Positions 27,579-36,626 of a stretch of 64,000 nt of DNA are shown here, in pieces. Origin of the DNA: JAWKTM01 sp041399085 (GTDB lineage Bacteria; Planctomycetota; Planctomycetia; Pirellulales; Pirellulaceae). Location of the stretch: the NCBI GenBank assembly GCA_041399085.1, contig JAWKTM010000037.1:4915-68914 (forward strand), given 5' to 3'. Positions within the stretch are counted from its first letter, which is position 1; the number at the start of each line of letters is the position of its first letter. The position numbers and the translations under genes are program-made. The notes under the pieces were generated by a model. It was not told where the DNA came from. It was given only the letters and a program-made list of their open reading frames with translations, and made no database searches.

Positions 27579-27663
27579 AGCACAATGCGCGAGCGAGTGA
27601 TTCGCAAACTCGCTTGCTAGTAAGCTCACCTGCTGGCAGACTCACTTGCTTGCGCTGCGTGCT
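27579..27663. repeat. dispersed palindrome, copy 1
   Basis: The arms at 27579-27600 and 27642-27663 are inverted (CGAGCGAGTGA with TCACTTGCTTG) and end in AGCAC/GTGCT-like bases. The same palindrome with a shorter loop is at 34346-34399. Confidence 0.65.
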
Positions 27664-27688
27664 GATATATTTCGATCTTTCGCTCGCT

Positions 27689-30600
27689 TTAGTTAGCCTT
27701 CAGCGACATCAAGTACGCCAGCAAATCGCTAAGCTGCCGAGCATCAAGCGTGCGGTCCAAGCCTTGAGGCATGATCGACACGGGGCTCGGCAGCATCTGT
27801 TCAATCGAGGCGCGGCGAACGCGCGTTTCACGCTGGTCAGCGCCGCGCACCGTCACCGAATCCGCGGTCTCGTTCAACAACAGCCCCACATGCACGCGAC
27901 CATCGTCGGTCGCCACGGTGAACGATTCAAAGCCACGGGCGAGCGACGCGCTGGGAAACACAATCGACTCCAGCAAATCGCGTCGCGTCCGCCGCTCGGC
28001 AATCGCCCCCAAGTCCGGGCCGATGCGACCTCCCTCTTCACCAACACGATGACAAGCAAAACACGCCGCTCGCTGGCCGAAGAACACCGCGCGGCCTCGC
28101 AACGCGTCCCCGTCGTCCAGCTCGGCTTCAAGCTGTTCGAGCCGTGCCGCTTGCTCCGCCACATCGCCTGACGTTGCCCCGGAGCTCAGCCGTTCGGGCA
28201 AGCGGCTGGCCAACGACGGAAAGCGTTTCAGCAAATCGCTGATCGCGCCGGGCGGAACACTCACGCGCTCGGCAGCCTTCGCGGCCGACGCGATAAACTG
28301 TTTGCCCGTCGCTTCATCTTGCACTTGAGCCGCCACGTCGACCAACGCACTCATCTCCAATGGCCCAGCCTCGGCCAGCAGCTCGAACGCCCGCTGGAGC
28401 TGCTGGGGCGACAACCGCGCGGCGGCAATCGTCCGAGCCGCCGTCCACCGTTGGCTGGGCGTTTCGGCCGCGGTCAGTTGGCCAGCCAGCCAAGCGAACT
28501 GAGCGTCGCTGATCGGCCGCCCGAAAGCGACGGCCGTCAATGCCGCCAAACGCAACTCGTCCGAGCGGGATCGGTCGTTCGCGATCCGCGTCAACGGCTC
28601 GGCAAACGACTCGGCTCCCAGATTGTTGGCCGCCTCGATCGCACGCGCCGTCGTCTCATCCGCGGAAGCCAACAGCCGTCGTTCCAGCGGCGCTTGCCAA
28701 GCGTCCGGGGCCGTGGCCAAGTCCATCCGGGCCATTGCTTCCAACAATGCGTCGGCCGTGGCCTCGGTCGTCGCGGCGGAAGTAAGTCGCTCCGCCACGA
28801 GCCGCCGCACTTCCTCCGCATCCCGAAACGCTACCAGCAACTCGATCAACAACGCTCGGTCGGCATCGCTCGTTTTCGGCGAGTCCAACAATCGCGTAAT
28901 CGCCTCGCCGGCCGCCGTCGACCAATCCACGTGCTTGGCGATCACCTGCAATGCGGCCGTGCGTAACGTCGGCTCGCCCGTCCGCAGCAACTCGGCCACA
29001 TCCTCCGGTCGCAATGGATTCGGTTGCATCGCATCCAGCGCCAACAACGCTCCACGACGCACGCGCGGATTTTCGTTCGTCAAACCGGCTCGCGTCGCCG
29101 CCGCGTCGCCAATCTCGATCAAGGCATAGATCAAGCTGTGTTCCAATACCGGGTCGGACGGTTCCGCCAACGCGGCCAATAGTCCGTCCACCGCGATTCC
29201 ATCGCCGATCTGCCCCAGCGAAGTCGCGGCCGCGCGGCGAACCTGCGGAGCGGCATCAGTCAACAAATGCACCAACTTCTCGGCCGCCTGCGAGTCGCCG
29301 TTCGCGCCCAAGCCAAACGCAGCCACCTGGCGCATCGCTGGTTCCGACGACATCAACGCGCTTCGCAACACTCGATTAGCTTCATCGTTTTGCATCCGAG
29401 TCAACGCCCACTGCGCGTCCACCCGCGTCGACGTTGGCAGGCTCGAATCCCGAACGGTCGCCGCCAACACCGAAACCGCCGACGCTCCGCGTTTCGCCAG
29501 CGTCTGGATCGCTCGCTCCCGCACGGCCGGCCGGACGTCGCCCAATCGCTCGGCTAACTCGGGAGCCGAAGCGTTGCTCCACGCCAACTGCTGTCCGCGA
29601 GGATCGCTGACTGGCGCGGCGGCGGCTCGCCGAATCCGATAGATGGCGCCCAAAATATTCGGCTTTGCAATCTGCGACGTCGGACAACCAATGCGGAACC
29701 AGCCGCCCGTGTCGATCACTAACAAACTTCCGTCCGCGTCTTGCAACACATCGGTCGGATGAAAGTCGATGCTGTCCGCTTGCATAAACGTTTCCGTCGA
29801 CGCCACGCGAAACGTCGATCCTTCCCGCGCCAATCGCGTCCTCGCCACCTGGTGCGTGTTGAAGTGCGTCACGAATAGGTTGTCGCGAAACCCGTCGCCC
29901 CAAGCTTCGCCTCGATACCGCATCATGCCCGAAACGGCGACGTGTCCATAATCGTGGACCGGTCCTAACAGATCGCCCGTCGATGGAAACTCGGCAATGC
30001 ATTGCGGTTGATCGTACCGCGGATACACGCCTCCCCGAGCCCAATTCACCAGGCAATCGCCCCGTTTGCGATAGAACAGATTCACGGTCCCCAACATCTC
30101 GCCCGTGGAGAGAAAATCGATCTCGACTGGATTATCCATGCCGCCGCCGCAATGCACCTGGATATCGCTGCCATCGGGACGACACGAGAAAATCCGAGCC
30201 GCCTTGCCCTGGCTCACGATCTCGCCACGCTCGTTGCGAAACTCATGACCATGTCGGCCATCGCACCAATAGATGCGACCTTCGGGCCCGAGAAAACAAC
30301 CGTGAACACTGGCGGCGTTGCCCGTGTATCCGAACTGATCCACCAGCTTCTCTCGCCGGTCGGCCACGCCATCATCGTCGGTATCCTCCAGCCGCCAAAT
30401 GCAAGGCGGCGCCGCCACGTACAACGCTCCGTCGTGCCACAAGGCGCCCTGCGGCAAAGTCATCTGGTCGGCGAAAATCGTGCTGCGATCGAAGCGGCCG
30501 TCGCCGTCCGTGTCTTCCAGCATCCGGATGAAGTTCGGCAAGCGAGCTTCCAACTCCTCGCGCCGCAGGTTCTCGCCCGCACTCTCGGCGATGAACAACC

Positions 30601-30799
30601 GCCCCCGTTCATCAAAGTTGGCCATCAGCGGATGCCGGACTAACGGCGGCGCCGCGGCCACTTCGACCGTGAAACCAGGCGGCACTTGGATCGACGGCGC
30701 GACAAACGTCGGCTCATCGGCCCGTGCAAAATTCATAGCGAAGTTCACCGCGCCCGTTAAGGCAACGCATAACCAAACGAAATCAATCCGGCGATTCAT
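27689..30799 (-). CDS. PVC-type membrane-bound dehydrogenase with HEAT repeats and cytochrome c
   Basis: This 1036-residue exported protein starts at ATG 30799 (GGAG upstream) with a signal peptide (VWLCVALTGAVNFAMNFARA). Residues about 30-420 are the N-terminal propeller domain (PPGFTVEVAAAPPLVRHPLM, HGCFLGPEGRIYWCDGRHGH, FHPTDVLQDADGSLLVIDTGG). HEAT repeats fill about 430-870. The C-terminus is a haem-binding domain with CFACH near residue 912 and a cytochrome-c-like fold (GPDLGAIAERRTRRDLLESI). The family is typical of the PVC group and presumed to oxidise a sugar or alcohol outside the cytoplasm; the substrate is unknown. It is divergent from the PQQ-like gene. Confidence 0.92.
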   Translation of the reverse strand: MNRRIDFVWLCVALTGAVNFAMNFARADEPTFVAPSIQVPPGFTVEVAAAPPLVRHPLMANFDERGRLFIAESAGENLRREELEARLPNFIRMLEDTDGDGRFDRSTIFADQMTLPQGALWHDGALYVAAPPCIWRLEDTDDDGVADRREKLVDQFGYTGNAASVHGCFLGPEGRIYWCDGRHGHEFRNERGEIVSQGKAARIFSCRPDGSDIQVHCGGGMDNPVEIDFLSTGEMLGTVNLFYRKRGDCLVNWARGGVYPRYDQPQCIAEFPSTGDLLGPVHDYGHVAVSGMMRYRGEAWGDGFRDNLFVTHFNTHQVARTRLAREGSTFRVASTETFMQADSIDFHPTDVLQDADGSLLVIDTGGWFRIGCPTSQIAKPNILGAIYRIRRAAAAPVSDPRGQQLAWSNASAPELAERLGDVRPAVRERAIQTLAKRGASAVSVLAATVRDSSLPTSTRVDAQWALTRMQNDEANRVLRSALMSSEPAMRQVAAFGLGANGDSQAAEKLVHLLTDAAPQVRRAAATSLGQIGDGIAVDGLLAALAEPSDPVLEHSLIYALIEIGDAAATRAGLTNENPRVRRGALLALDAMQPNPLRPEDVAELLRTGEPTLRTAALQVIAKHVDWSTAAGEAITRLLDSPKTSDADRALLIELLVAFRDAEEVRRLVAERLTSAATTEATADALLEAMARMDLATAPDAWQAPLERRLLASADETTARAIEAANNLGAESFAEPLTRIANDRSRSDELRLAALTAVAFGRPISDAQFAWLAGQLTAAETPSQRWTAARTIAAARLSPQQLQRAFELLAEAGPLEMSALVDVAAQVQDEATGKQFIASAAKAAERVSVPPGAISDLLKRFPSLASRLPERLSSGATSGDVAEQAARLEQLEAELDDGDALRGRAVFFGQRAACFACHRVGEEGGRIGPDLGAIAERRTRRDLLESIVFPSASLARGFESFTVATDDGRVHVGLLLNETADSVTVRGADQRETRVRRASIEQMLPSPVSIMPQGLDRTLDARQLSDLLAYLMSLKAN

Positions 30800-30935
30800 C
30801 AACCATTCTCCCACGTGAGCGGCCTCGTGGCGTCGACGCATGCCCCGCCACGAACTGGGTCCGCGAACCGTTCGTTTCCCATGAACGGAGTCACATCATA
30901 CCATGCCGCCAAATTTCGCGATCGACCATTCGCTG

Positions 30936-30944
30936 TGGTATACT
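30936..30944 (+). promoter_or_regulatory. possible extended -10 element upstream of the PQQ-like gene
   Basis: TGGTATACT has the TGn plus TATA form of an extended -10 and lies 83 bases before the ATG at 31028. No good -35 is seen. Confidence 0.35.
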
Positions 30945-31027
30945 CGGCCCGGCTTCAACTTCCACTTCCTGCCATCCGCGTGGATCGTCTCCCACCAATC
31001 CCAACTTCCTTCATCTGGAGTCTCACC

Positions 31028-32290
31028 ATGCTTCGCACGCTCGCCCTGGGCTGTCTTTGCGCCGCCGGTTTTCTAGCACCGTTGTCCGCCGCCGATTGGC
31101 CTCAGTTTCGTGGACCGACCGGCGACGGCGTCTCGACCGCTACCAAGGTGCCAATCGAATGGGACGCCGATACCAATGTGGCTTGGAAAGCGCCGCTGCC
31201 TCGCCCGGCCAACGGCAGTCCGATCGTCTCCGGCGGGCGAGTCTTCGTTACCAGCGCGGAAGACGCCGACGGCAAGCAACGCAGTTTGATTTGCTTCGAC
31301 GCCGCCGATGGCAAGCAGCTTTGGAAGCAGACCGTGCAAATCGACAAGAAGATGCCCACACACCAGACCAATCCCTACTGCGGCACGACGCCCGCGGCCG
31401 ATGGCGAACGGGTCGTGGTCTGGCACGCTTCGGCCGGCTTGCACTGTTATGATTTCGCCGGCAATTCATTATGGTCGCGTCAGCTCGGTGAATTCGAACA
31501 TATGTGGGGTTATGGTACGTCCCCCATCCTGCACAACGGCCGCATCTACCTTTCCAGCGGTCCCGGCAAGCAGATCTGGGTCGCGGCCTTCGATTTGAAA
31601 ACCGGCGACACCATCTGGCAAACCGACGAGCCCATCAACGGCAATGGCGAACGCAACGCGGATGGAAAGTACATGGGCTCATGGAGCACGCCCATCATTA
31701 CCAAGATCGGCGGCCAGGAACAACTGATCGCCATCATGCCGACTCGCGTGAATGGCTACGATTTGCAGTCTGGCAAGATCTTGTGGTCGGCATCCGGCGT
31801 CAGCCACGATCGCGGCGACCTCTCCTACTCGTCGCCCGTCATCGTGGATGATCTGTGTGTCGTCACCAGTGGATTTCAAGGCGTGACGCTGGCTTTCAAA
31901 TTGGGGGGCGCGGGCGATTTGACCGGTACAACTCTCTACCGCAATGAAAAGAGCCCCCAAAACATTGGTTCGGGCGTTACCGTCGGCGGATATGTGTATC
32001 GCGTCAACGCGGGCCCTGGCACCATCGAATGCCTCGATCCAGCAACCGGCGAAATCAAATGGACCGACCGCGCCGCCGGAGCGAATATGTGGGGATCATT
32101 GGTCTTGGCTGAAGGCCGCCTCTATGTGACCAATCAAGACGGCGCCACCGTGGTCTTTGCCCCGAATCCGGCCAAATTCGACCAACTAGCCGTCAACAAA
32201 TTGGGCGAGTCCACTAATTCGACTCCCGCGATGACCGACAGCCACATCTACCTTCGCACCGCCGGCCACTTGTGGTGCATCGGCAAGTAA
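31028..32290 (+). CDS. exported PQQ-like beta-propeller protein
   Basis: This 420-residue protein has a signal peptide (LALGCLCAAGFLAPLSAA) followed by DWPQFRGPTGDGVS, the opening motif of the planctomycete outer-membrane-protein-assembly-like (BamB-like) propellers. About seven blades are marked by KQLWKQTV, NSLWSRQLGE, GDTIWQTDE, GKILWSASG and GEIKWTDRAAG. It may bind PQQ or serve only as a scaffold; no catalytic residues could be assigned. ATG at 31028 has GGAG upstream, and the longer reading from 30815 has no protein character in its first 70 codons. Confidence 0.9.
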   Translation: MLRTLALGCLCAAGFLAPLSAADWPQFRGPTGDGVSTATKVPIEWDADTNVAWKAPLPRPANGSPIVSGGRVFVTSAEDADGKQRSLICFDAADGKQLWKQTVQIDKKMPTHQTNPYCGTTPAADGERVVVWHASAGLHCYDFAGNSLWSRQLGEFEHMWGYGTSPILHNGRIYLSSGPGKQIWVAAFDLKTGDTIWQTDEPINGNGERNADGKYMGSWSTPIITKIGGQEQLIAIMPTRVNGYDLQSGKILWSASGVSHDRGDLSYSSPVIVDDLCVVTSGFQGVTLAFKLGGAGDLTGTTLYRNEKSPQNIGSGVTVGGYVYRVNAGPGTIECLDPATGEIKWTDRAAGANMWGSLVLAEGRLYVTNQDGATVVFAPNPAKFDQLAVNKLGESTNSTPAMTDSHIYLRTAGHLWCIGK

Positions 32291-32610
32291 ATCCCCATCC
32301 GCCTCCTCCATCGGCCCTGGACTTTGCGGCGCGCGTATCGGCAATGCATCCGATGGCGCGCAAAGCCGCTAAGGCGCGAAGTGATGCGTCGCCCAGCAAC
32401 GCTATGGTCGAAGCACGCTAACACGAGTTCTTGGGAAATCCTCTTTGAAGCAACTCTTCGGCTGGCATTAGCGCCCGTCGTTTAACCGCGCGGGCAACGC
32501 CCCGCGCGTGTCAGAGTTTAACCGCGTGGGCAACGCCCCGCGCGCTAGTCGGACAAGGCCATCGCCGATAGCACCCAAAGCGTTCTCCCAAACCACACTT
32601 GTTCATGTGC
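32291..32610. other. non-coding gap with two GC-rich palindromic repeats
   Basis: This stretch between convergent genes has no convincing ORF. Near 32480-32545 a 29-base unit occurs twice (TTTAACCGCG, GGGCAACGCC and CCGCGCG in order); each copy is itself a short hairpin (CGCGGG with CCCCGCG). A third, weaker hairpin with GCGCGC arms lies at about 32325-32360. Confidence 0.6.
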
Positions 32611-33279
32611 TCAGGACTTGCGGCATTGACGCTTCAATCCCGTCGTAAGCTTACTCTCAACTTCCCGTATAACGCGCGCCGCGAGAACCTCGCGATTGGC
32701 ATCAACGTAGGCAGTCACTTCGGTCGGACATTTTTGCGACAGCTCACGCAAAGCCCACGACATAGCCTTGACAATCATGTCATCTCGGTCGGAGACCAGC
32801 AGATCGCACACAGCCAACGTCCTGACCGCATCCCCCGTTCCGCCGCGCGCCGTGTTATTCAGCGGAATCGTGCTGACCACCGCCACGCGGCGCCACCACC
32901 GATCTCGCGATTTCGCCCATTTGTGGACACTCGAATCTCGAATCTGTTGGTTACGCCATGATGGCCCCGACAGATAACAAGCGAAAGAATCGGTGCCTTC
33001 CCAGCTATCAAGGCCCTCGCCAAGACGCTCGAGGTTTCGGACGTTCAACTCCGACATAGCGCCCGCATGGTTGTGAACAAGTTCGTAAACAAACCATCGA
33101 GGCATATCGCCAGAGTGAATTAAATCCAGGGCCGCGGCAAACACACGACTGCCAAGTTCGCTACGAATATCGCGAGTGATCGCCCGCCGCACCGGTCGAG
33201 CGGCGGGCACCGCCCACGAGTCGATCCGCGAAATCGCCACGCGAATATCCTGGGCAATTGTGAGAGTGTCACGCGTCAT
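32611..33279 (-). CDS. AlkD-like DNA alkylation repair protein (HEAT-like)
   Basis: This 222-residue protein of the DNA alkylation repair (AlkD/AlkC) superfamily is built from HEAT-like helices that hold alkylated DNA for base excision. Landmarks are FVYELVHNHAGAM, WEGTDSFACYLSGPSWRN, KSRDRWWRRVAVVSTIPL and VKAMSWALRELSQKCPTEV, the last being the characteristic signature. I used ATG at 33279 because the upstream codons to 33423 do not resemble the family. No SOS box or partner gene is evident. Whether it is a true glycosylase or a non-catalytic homologue is not resolved. Confidence 0.85.
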   Translation of the reverse strand: MTRDTLTIAQDIRVAISRIDSWAVPAARPVRRAITRDIRSELGSRVFAAALDLIHSGDMPRWFVYELVHNHAGAMSELNVRNLERLGEGLDSWEGTDSFACYLSGPSWRNQQIRDSSVHKWAKSRDRWWRRVAVVSTIPLNNTARGGTGDAVRTLAVCDLLVSDRDDMIVKAMSWALRELSQKCPTEVTAYVDANREVLAARVIREVESKLTTGLKRQCRKS

Positions 33280-33472
33280 CCCAAATCCTGTCCGTATCCC
33301 ATTCCAGAAAGCATGTTCCCCCACACGCGCGCCGGTACTCGGATGGCTTCCAAGTAACATAACATACAAGAAGTTATCGCGGTCGGGTCTTAGGTCCTTG
33401 ACTCGCAGAGCGCCATTGGACATTCGAATTGGCGCCGCGCAAAGAATCTCCCTAAGTTCAACTCCGTAACCC

Positions 33473-33715
33473 GCATTTTCGACTCGGCGGTTCAGGAAAG
33501 CAGATTCGCCGACATCGCGACCAACTCGCCCACCTGTCTCGCAAATGTAAAGCCGACCTCGTCGTCATGGAACCCAGCGGGCCTTCGGAGTGGATCAATG
33601 ATGTGGTTGACCGACGATTCTAGTCCAGGGTTGACCTATAACATGCGAGTTGATTCGCGTAGTCCAGCGAGACGGGACGAAGAAAGCTCCGACAAGGCGG
33701 AGCACTCCCAAAAGT
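33473..33715 (+). mobile_element. IS110 derivative, partial copy 1 (5' end missing)
   Basis: This is the third and most degraded copy of the element at 35936-36477. It starts inside the transposase N-terminal segment, continues through the CCTTCGGAGTGGAT region and the same tail (GTTGACCGA, GTCCAGGG, GAAAGCTCCGACAAGGCGGA), and fades near 33715. The frame is broken. The stretch from 33280 to 33472 shows nothing else. Confidence 0.7.
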
Positions 33716-34345
33716 ACGACGCGTCGTAACAGGCTGACAACGCCCCTGCCTTCCTTCGTGCTCGTCGTGCCCTTCGTGGTAGTGATGCTTTCCATCGACA
33801 ACCACTCGCCTCGATTGTCCTGTCCTGCATCTTCGAACAGCATGAGTGAGCCGCAAGTCCGGGTGACCCGCGCCGATCGAATCGCGACATACGGCGTAGC
33901 CCGCAGGCCGCTACTCGCGTGGCGCACCGCTGTGGATTCACTCGCGATCTGACGCGTTCACTCGACGAGGAAGCTTGCCACGAACTGGTCTCGCCGCCGA
34001 GACGCCTGGCGAGTCGCGGTTTTCGCCTCCGCAGCGAGAAACAGTCGTAAAGTCTTTAGGGAACCGGATTTTCGGCACCCGCTCGGAAACGCCGGACGCG
34101 CGCCCGGACAGAAAGCGCACCTGCGCGGAAGTCCCGCGCAATGGTGCGGAGATTCCGCGCAACTGCGCCGAAGTTCCGGGCGCGGACTTGGCGGAAACCT
34201 ACTCGCCAGTTCGATCAGCAAGCAACGGCAGAACAACGCGGGCGAAACGCCAGTGCCTCACCGCCGGATCGAGATGCGATCAACCCCAAGTCGACAGCGA
34301 TCGAAATGCCTAGGAGACCGGCAGATGAGAATATACCCACATATA
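33716..34345. other. non-coding stretch with CTTCGTGG-type repeats
   Basis: No ORF here has recognisable protein content; frames on both strands are short and Arg/Pro-rich. It holds part of a dispersed repeat built on CTTCGTG (around 33755-33785), also present near 34420, 38240 and 38433. A GC-rich tract near 34090-34190 repeats CGCGCAA-like words. Confidence 0.5.
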
Positions 34346-34399
34346 AGCACGACGCGCAAGCGAGTGAGTTTACGAATTCACTCGCTTGCGCCGCGTGCT
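34346..34399. repeat. dispersed palindrome, copy 2
   Basis: The arms CGCAAGCGAGTGA and TCACTCGCTTGCG, with AGCAC/GTGCT ends, are separated by 10 bases. It is related to the palindrome at 27579-27663. A CACGAAG-type repeat follows at 34420. Confidence 0.7.
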
Positions 34400-34529
34400 G
34401 GAAAGTGAAAGGCAGGTTACAACCACGAAGGACTCGGAGAGCACGAAGGGAAGAGGAGTGAGGACCGTCGATCGATGATTGTTGACTCTTGAACGTACTC
34501 TTCTTGGTGGTCTTTGGGGTTGTTATGAG

Positions 34530-35157
34530 ATCTGTGAACTGGTATTGAAGGCCGGTTCGCGTGATTGCTTCCGCGCCTTTGGGGACTTTTGAGAAGTTCC
34601 TGAAAGGCTGGAACAGGCGGAAGCAATTCGATCTGGGCGAGGCAGGAGTCAGCAGAGGTCGTAGTACTGAAGAACGTGAAAACGAACCGTGCAGCCCCTG
34701 GCCCCGACGGGATCCTGCAACAAACCGACGAAGGAACTCCGCAAGGCGGTCCGATGTCACCATGGAAGCTATGTGCGTGGATGAATGGGATTCTTTGTTC
34801 TGGCATCCCAATGGAAACTATTTAATCGGCTTGACCAGCGGCTTCGTCGCCCGATTCGCGCCTGCTATTGGAATCAATGGCGTCGCCCGAGACGAAGGCG
34901 AGAAACGCTCCTTCGCTTGGGCATATCGCGCTGTCAAGCCATCCGCCACGCCCGCAGCCGCAAGGGCCCCTGGCACTTGGCGAAAACCATCGGTAGCGGA
35001 GTTGGTATATGACCAACGCATGGCTGCAAGAACAGGGGTTACTAAGTCTAAAGACTCTCTGGGCCTCGCTCACCCACCCTCGTTGAACCGCCGGAGCCGA
35101 CCCGCATGTCCGGCGGTGTGGAGAGGGCGTCCCGAAAGGGACGCCCTTACCCGATTA
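34530..35157 (+). mobile_element. group II intron remnant with internally deleted maturase
   Basis: The 5' part contains intron-like RNA sequence (GGAGTCAGCAGAGGTCGTAG). The reverse-transcriptase motif TDEGTPQGGPMSP follows directly (about 34715-34750). The central part of the maturase is missing. Domain X then appears at 34785-35012 (LDQRLRRPIRACYWNQWRRP, ISRCQAIRHARSRKGPWHLA) and continues after a frame change as NAWLQEQGLLSLKTLWASL. Just after the stop are a domain-V-like hairpin (ACCGCCGG with CCGGCGGT, 35089-35124) and a GNRA-capped stem (GGGCGTCCC GAAA GGGACGCCC). The 3' end is likely near TACCCGATT. It cannot be active alone. Confidence 0.8.
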
Positions 35158-35180
35158 TTTGCCGTCATCGAACTGCATCA

Positions 35181-35885
35181 TCAGTTCGTGAAGCGCTTCT
35201 GAATATCTGTTTCAATAGGACCGTTCTGCGCCTCGTATTCTTCGATCAGTGTGCTGACCTGGTGAAGGAATGTGGTTGCGGTGTGAAAGTCCATGATCGT
35301 GGTATGCGCGATTGAAATTGGTTTGTTGGGAATACCAACGGGCTGTGGGTTTAGCCCCAGGTCGATGATTAATTCTTCAGGGCTACCCGTGAGCCGTACA
35401 AAATTCGCATACATCACTGCAGTCTTGCCGTGTGTTGTTGGCTGGCCGGAGGGTTTGCTTGGTTGTACTTCGCCGAACACTGCAACATGACGCTGTACAC
35501 TCATTGCCAGCGCGGCTTGCAGTCGTTTGGCCGTATAGTAATTCATATAGACAGATAGCTGAGCCGTGGACTCGGAAGGAGCGCCCGACGCGTAGTTAGT
35601 TGTTGCGAAGTAGATGAGAACGTTGTGTCCGGCGGCAACGACATGGGTGGCATCAGCAAAAACACCTTCAGACTTGTCACTGTCCACTTGAACTTTTGTC
35701 GCATTGGTGGGACCTGAGTCCTGTTGGGGACGACCTTCCAGATCCTCAAGGCGTTTAGTCAACGCGTTGACCTGTTCACTCAATTGCGAGCCGCCGTTGT
35801 GCGTTTGCGAATGCTCACATCCTCCGCTAGTGCAGATCGTAAATAAACTCAATGCGAGAATCGTTCGCGTCAGATTCGATTTCAT
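35181..35885 (-). CDS. lipoprotein with duplicated DUF3467-like motif
   Basis: This 234-residue protein has a lipobox (ICTSGGC) and a short coiled segment (LSEQVNALTKRLEDLEGR). Two related blocks follow: SVYMNYYTAKRLQAALAMSV with QRHVAVFGE, and TTIMDFHTATTFLHQVSTLI with EEYEAQNGPIETDIQKR. Between them, VMYANFVRLTGSPEELIIDL and GLNPQP resemble the core of DUF3467. In DUF3467 that core is normally a short cytoplasmic protein, so a lipid-anchored duplicated version is unusual. Function is unknown. It sits between a group II intron remnant and an IS110 derivative. Confidence 0.65.
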   Translation of the reverse strand: MKSNLTRTILALSLFTICTSGGCEHSQTHNGGSQLSEQVNALTKRLEDLEGRPQQDSGPTNATKVQVDSDKSEGVFADATHVVAAGHNVLIYFATTNYASGAPSESTAQLSVYMNYYTAKRLQAALAMSVQRHVAVFGEVQPSKPSGQPTTHGKTAVMYANFVRLTGSPEELIIDLGLNPQPVGIPNKPISIAHTTIMDFHTATTFLHQVSTLIEEYEAQNGPIETDIQKRFTN

Positions 35886-35950
35886 CGAAGCCCCGATGTC
35901 GTTCAGTCAAATTGCGGATCGAACTTCAGGTAAACAAAGAATCCATGTAA

Positions 35951-36056
35951 GTCCGAGGTTTGGCGGGTGGGAGCCATTTGGTTACAACAACTGGCGACTC
36001 GGACCCGTGATCGTAGCAGCATGGGGCTGCTTGTCACATTCAGACCACCCGCCAAA
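35951..36056 (+). ncRNA. possible bridge-RNA-like structured leader (copy 2)
   Basis: Directly upstream of the IS110 start, TTTGGCGGGTGG (35959-35970) pairs perfectly with CCACCCGCCAAA (36045-36056). Inside lies an AGCAGC/GCTGCT hairpin. A second helix, GTCCGAG (35951-35957) with CTCGGAC (35998-36004), crosses the first, giving a pseudoknot or an alternative fold. IS110 elements encode a bridge RNA in this end; assignment here is inference. Confidence 0.45.
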
Positions 36057-36072
36057 CACAAGGACACCAGTA

Positions 36073-36273
36073 ATGAAGATTCTCGCACTTGACCTCGGCA
36101 AATTCAACTCCGTCGGCTGCATTTTCGACTCGGCGACTCGGAAAAGCCGGTTCGCCACCATCGCCACCGAGCGCGAACAGCTCGCCCGCCTGTTTCGCAA
36201 ATGCAAAGCCGATCTCGGCGGGATGGAAGCCTGCGGGCCTTCGGGGTGGATGGACGATTTGGTTGACCGATGA
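36073..36273 (+). pseudogene. IS110 transposase N-terminal fragment (copy 2)
   Basis: 66 residues remain: MKILALDLGKFNSVGCIFD carries the first acidic residue of the DEDD nuclease domain, and EREQLARLFRKCKADLGGME continues it. The frame then ends at a stop just after DDLVDR. The rest of the catalytic domain and the C-terminal serine domain are missing. Confidence 0.8.
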
Positions 36274-36626
36274 AATTGGTCCAGGGTCGATCGATAACGT
36301 GCGAATTGATTCGAGCGCCTAGTCCAACGAGATGGAGAAAGAAAGCTCCGACAAGGCGGAGCACTCCAAAGATGCGATTCGTTGCATTTGGCTCGGCGGC
36401 CTCTTGCTGCCCCAGTTTGCAAACAAACAGGGGCACCCATGAATCGCCCAACTCAAACCGCCGCTGGGCCCCTTGAACAGAGGCTTAGATGCTGGCTGAC
36501 TCTCGGCCAGTCACCCGCCCCATGCCATCCAATCCGCCCGAGCCCCAACCTCGTCACCGTAGCCACGCAGCATTCTGTCCTTGATCTGTTCGGCAAACGC
36601 TGGCAGCGGTAACCTCACATCAATGG

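Larger units (their letters stand above)
35936..36477 (+). mobile_element. IS110 derivative, copy 2 (internally deleted, 542 bp)
   Basis: This unit matches 37141-37677 from end to end. It comprises a structured 137-base leader, an IS110 transposase N-terminus (36073-36273) that stops after 66 codons, and about 200 bases of conserved tail with a GCTCCG/CGGAGC hairpin. The limits are where the two copies stop matching. The junction after GTTGACCGA is the same in all three copies, so the deletion happened before spreading. No target duplication was seen, which fits IS110 biology. Confidence 0.8.
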
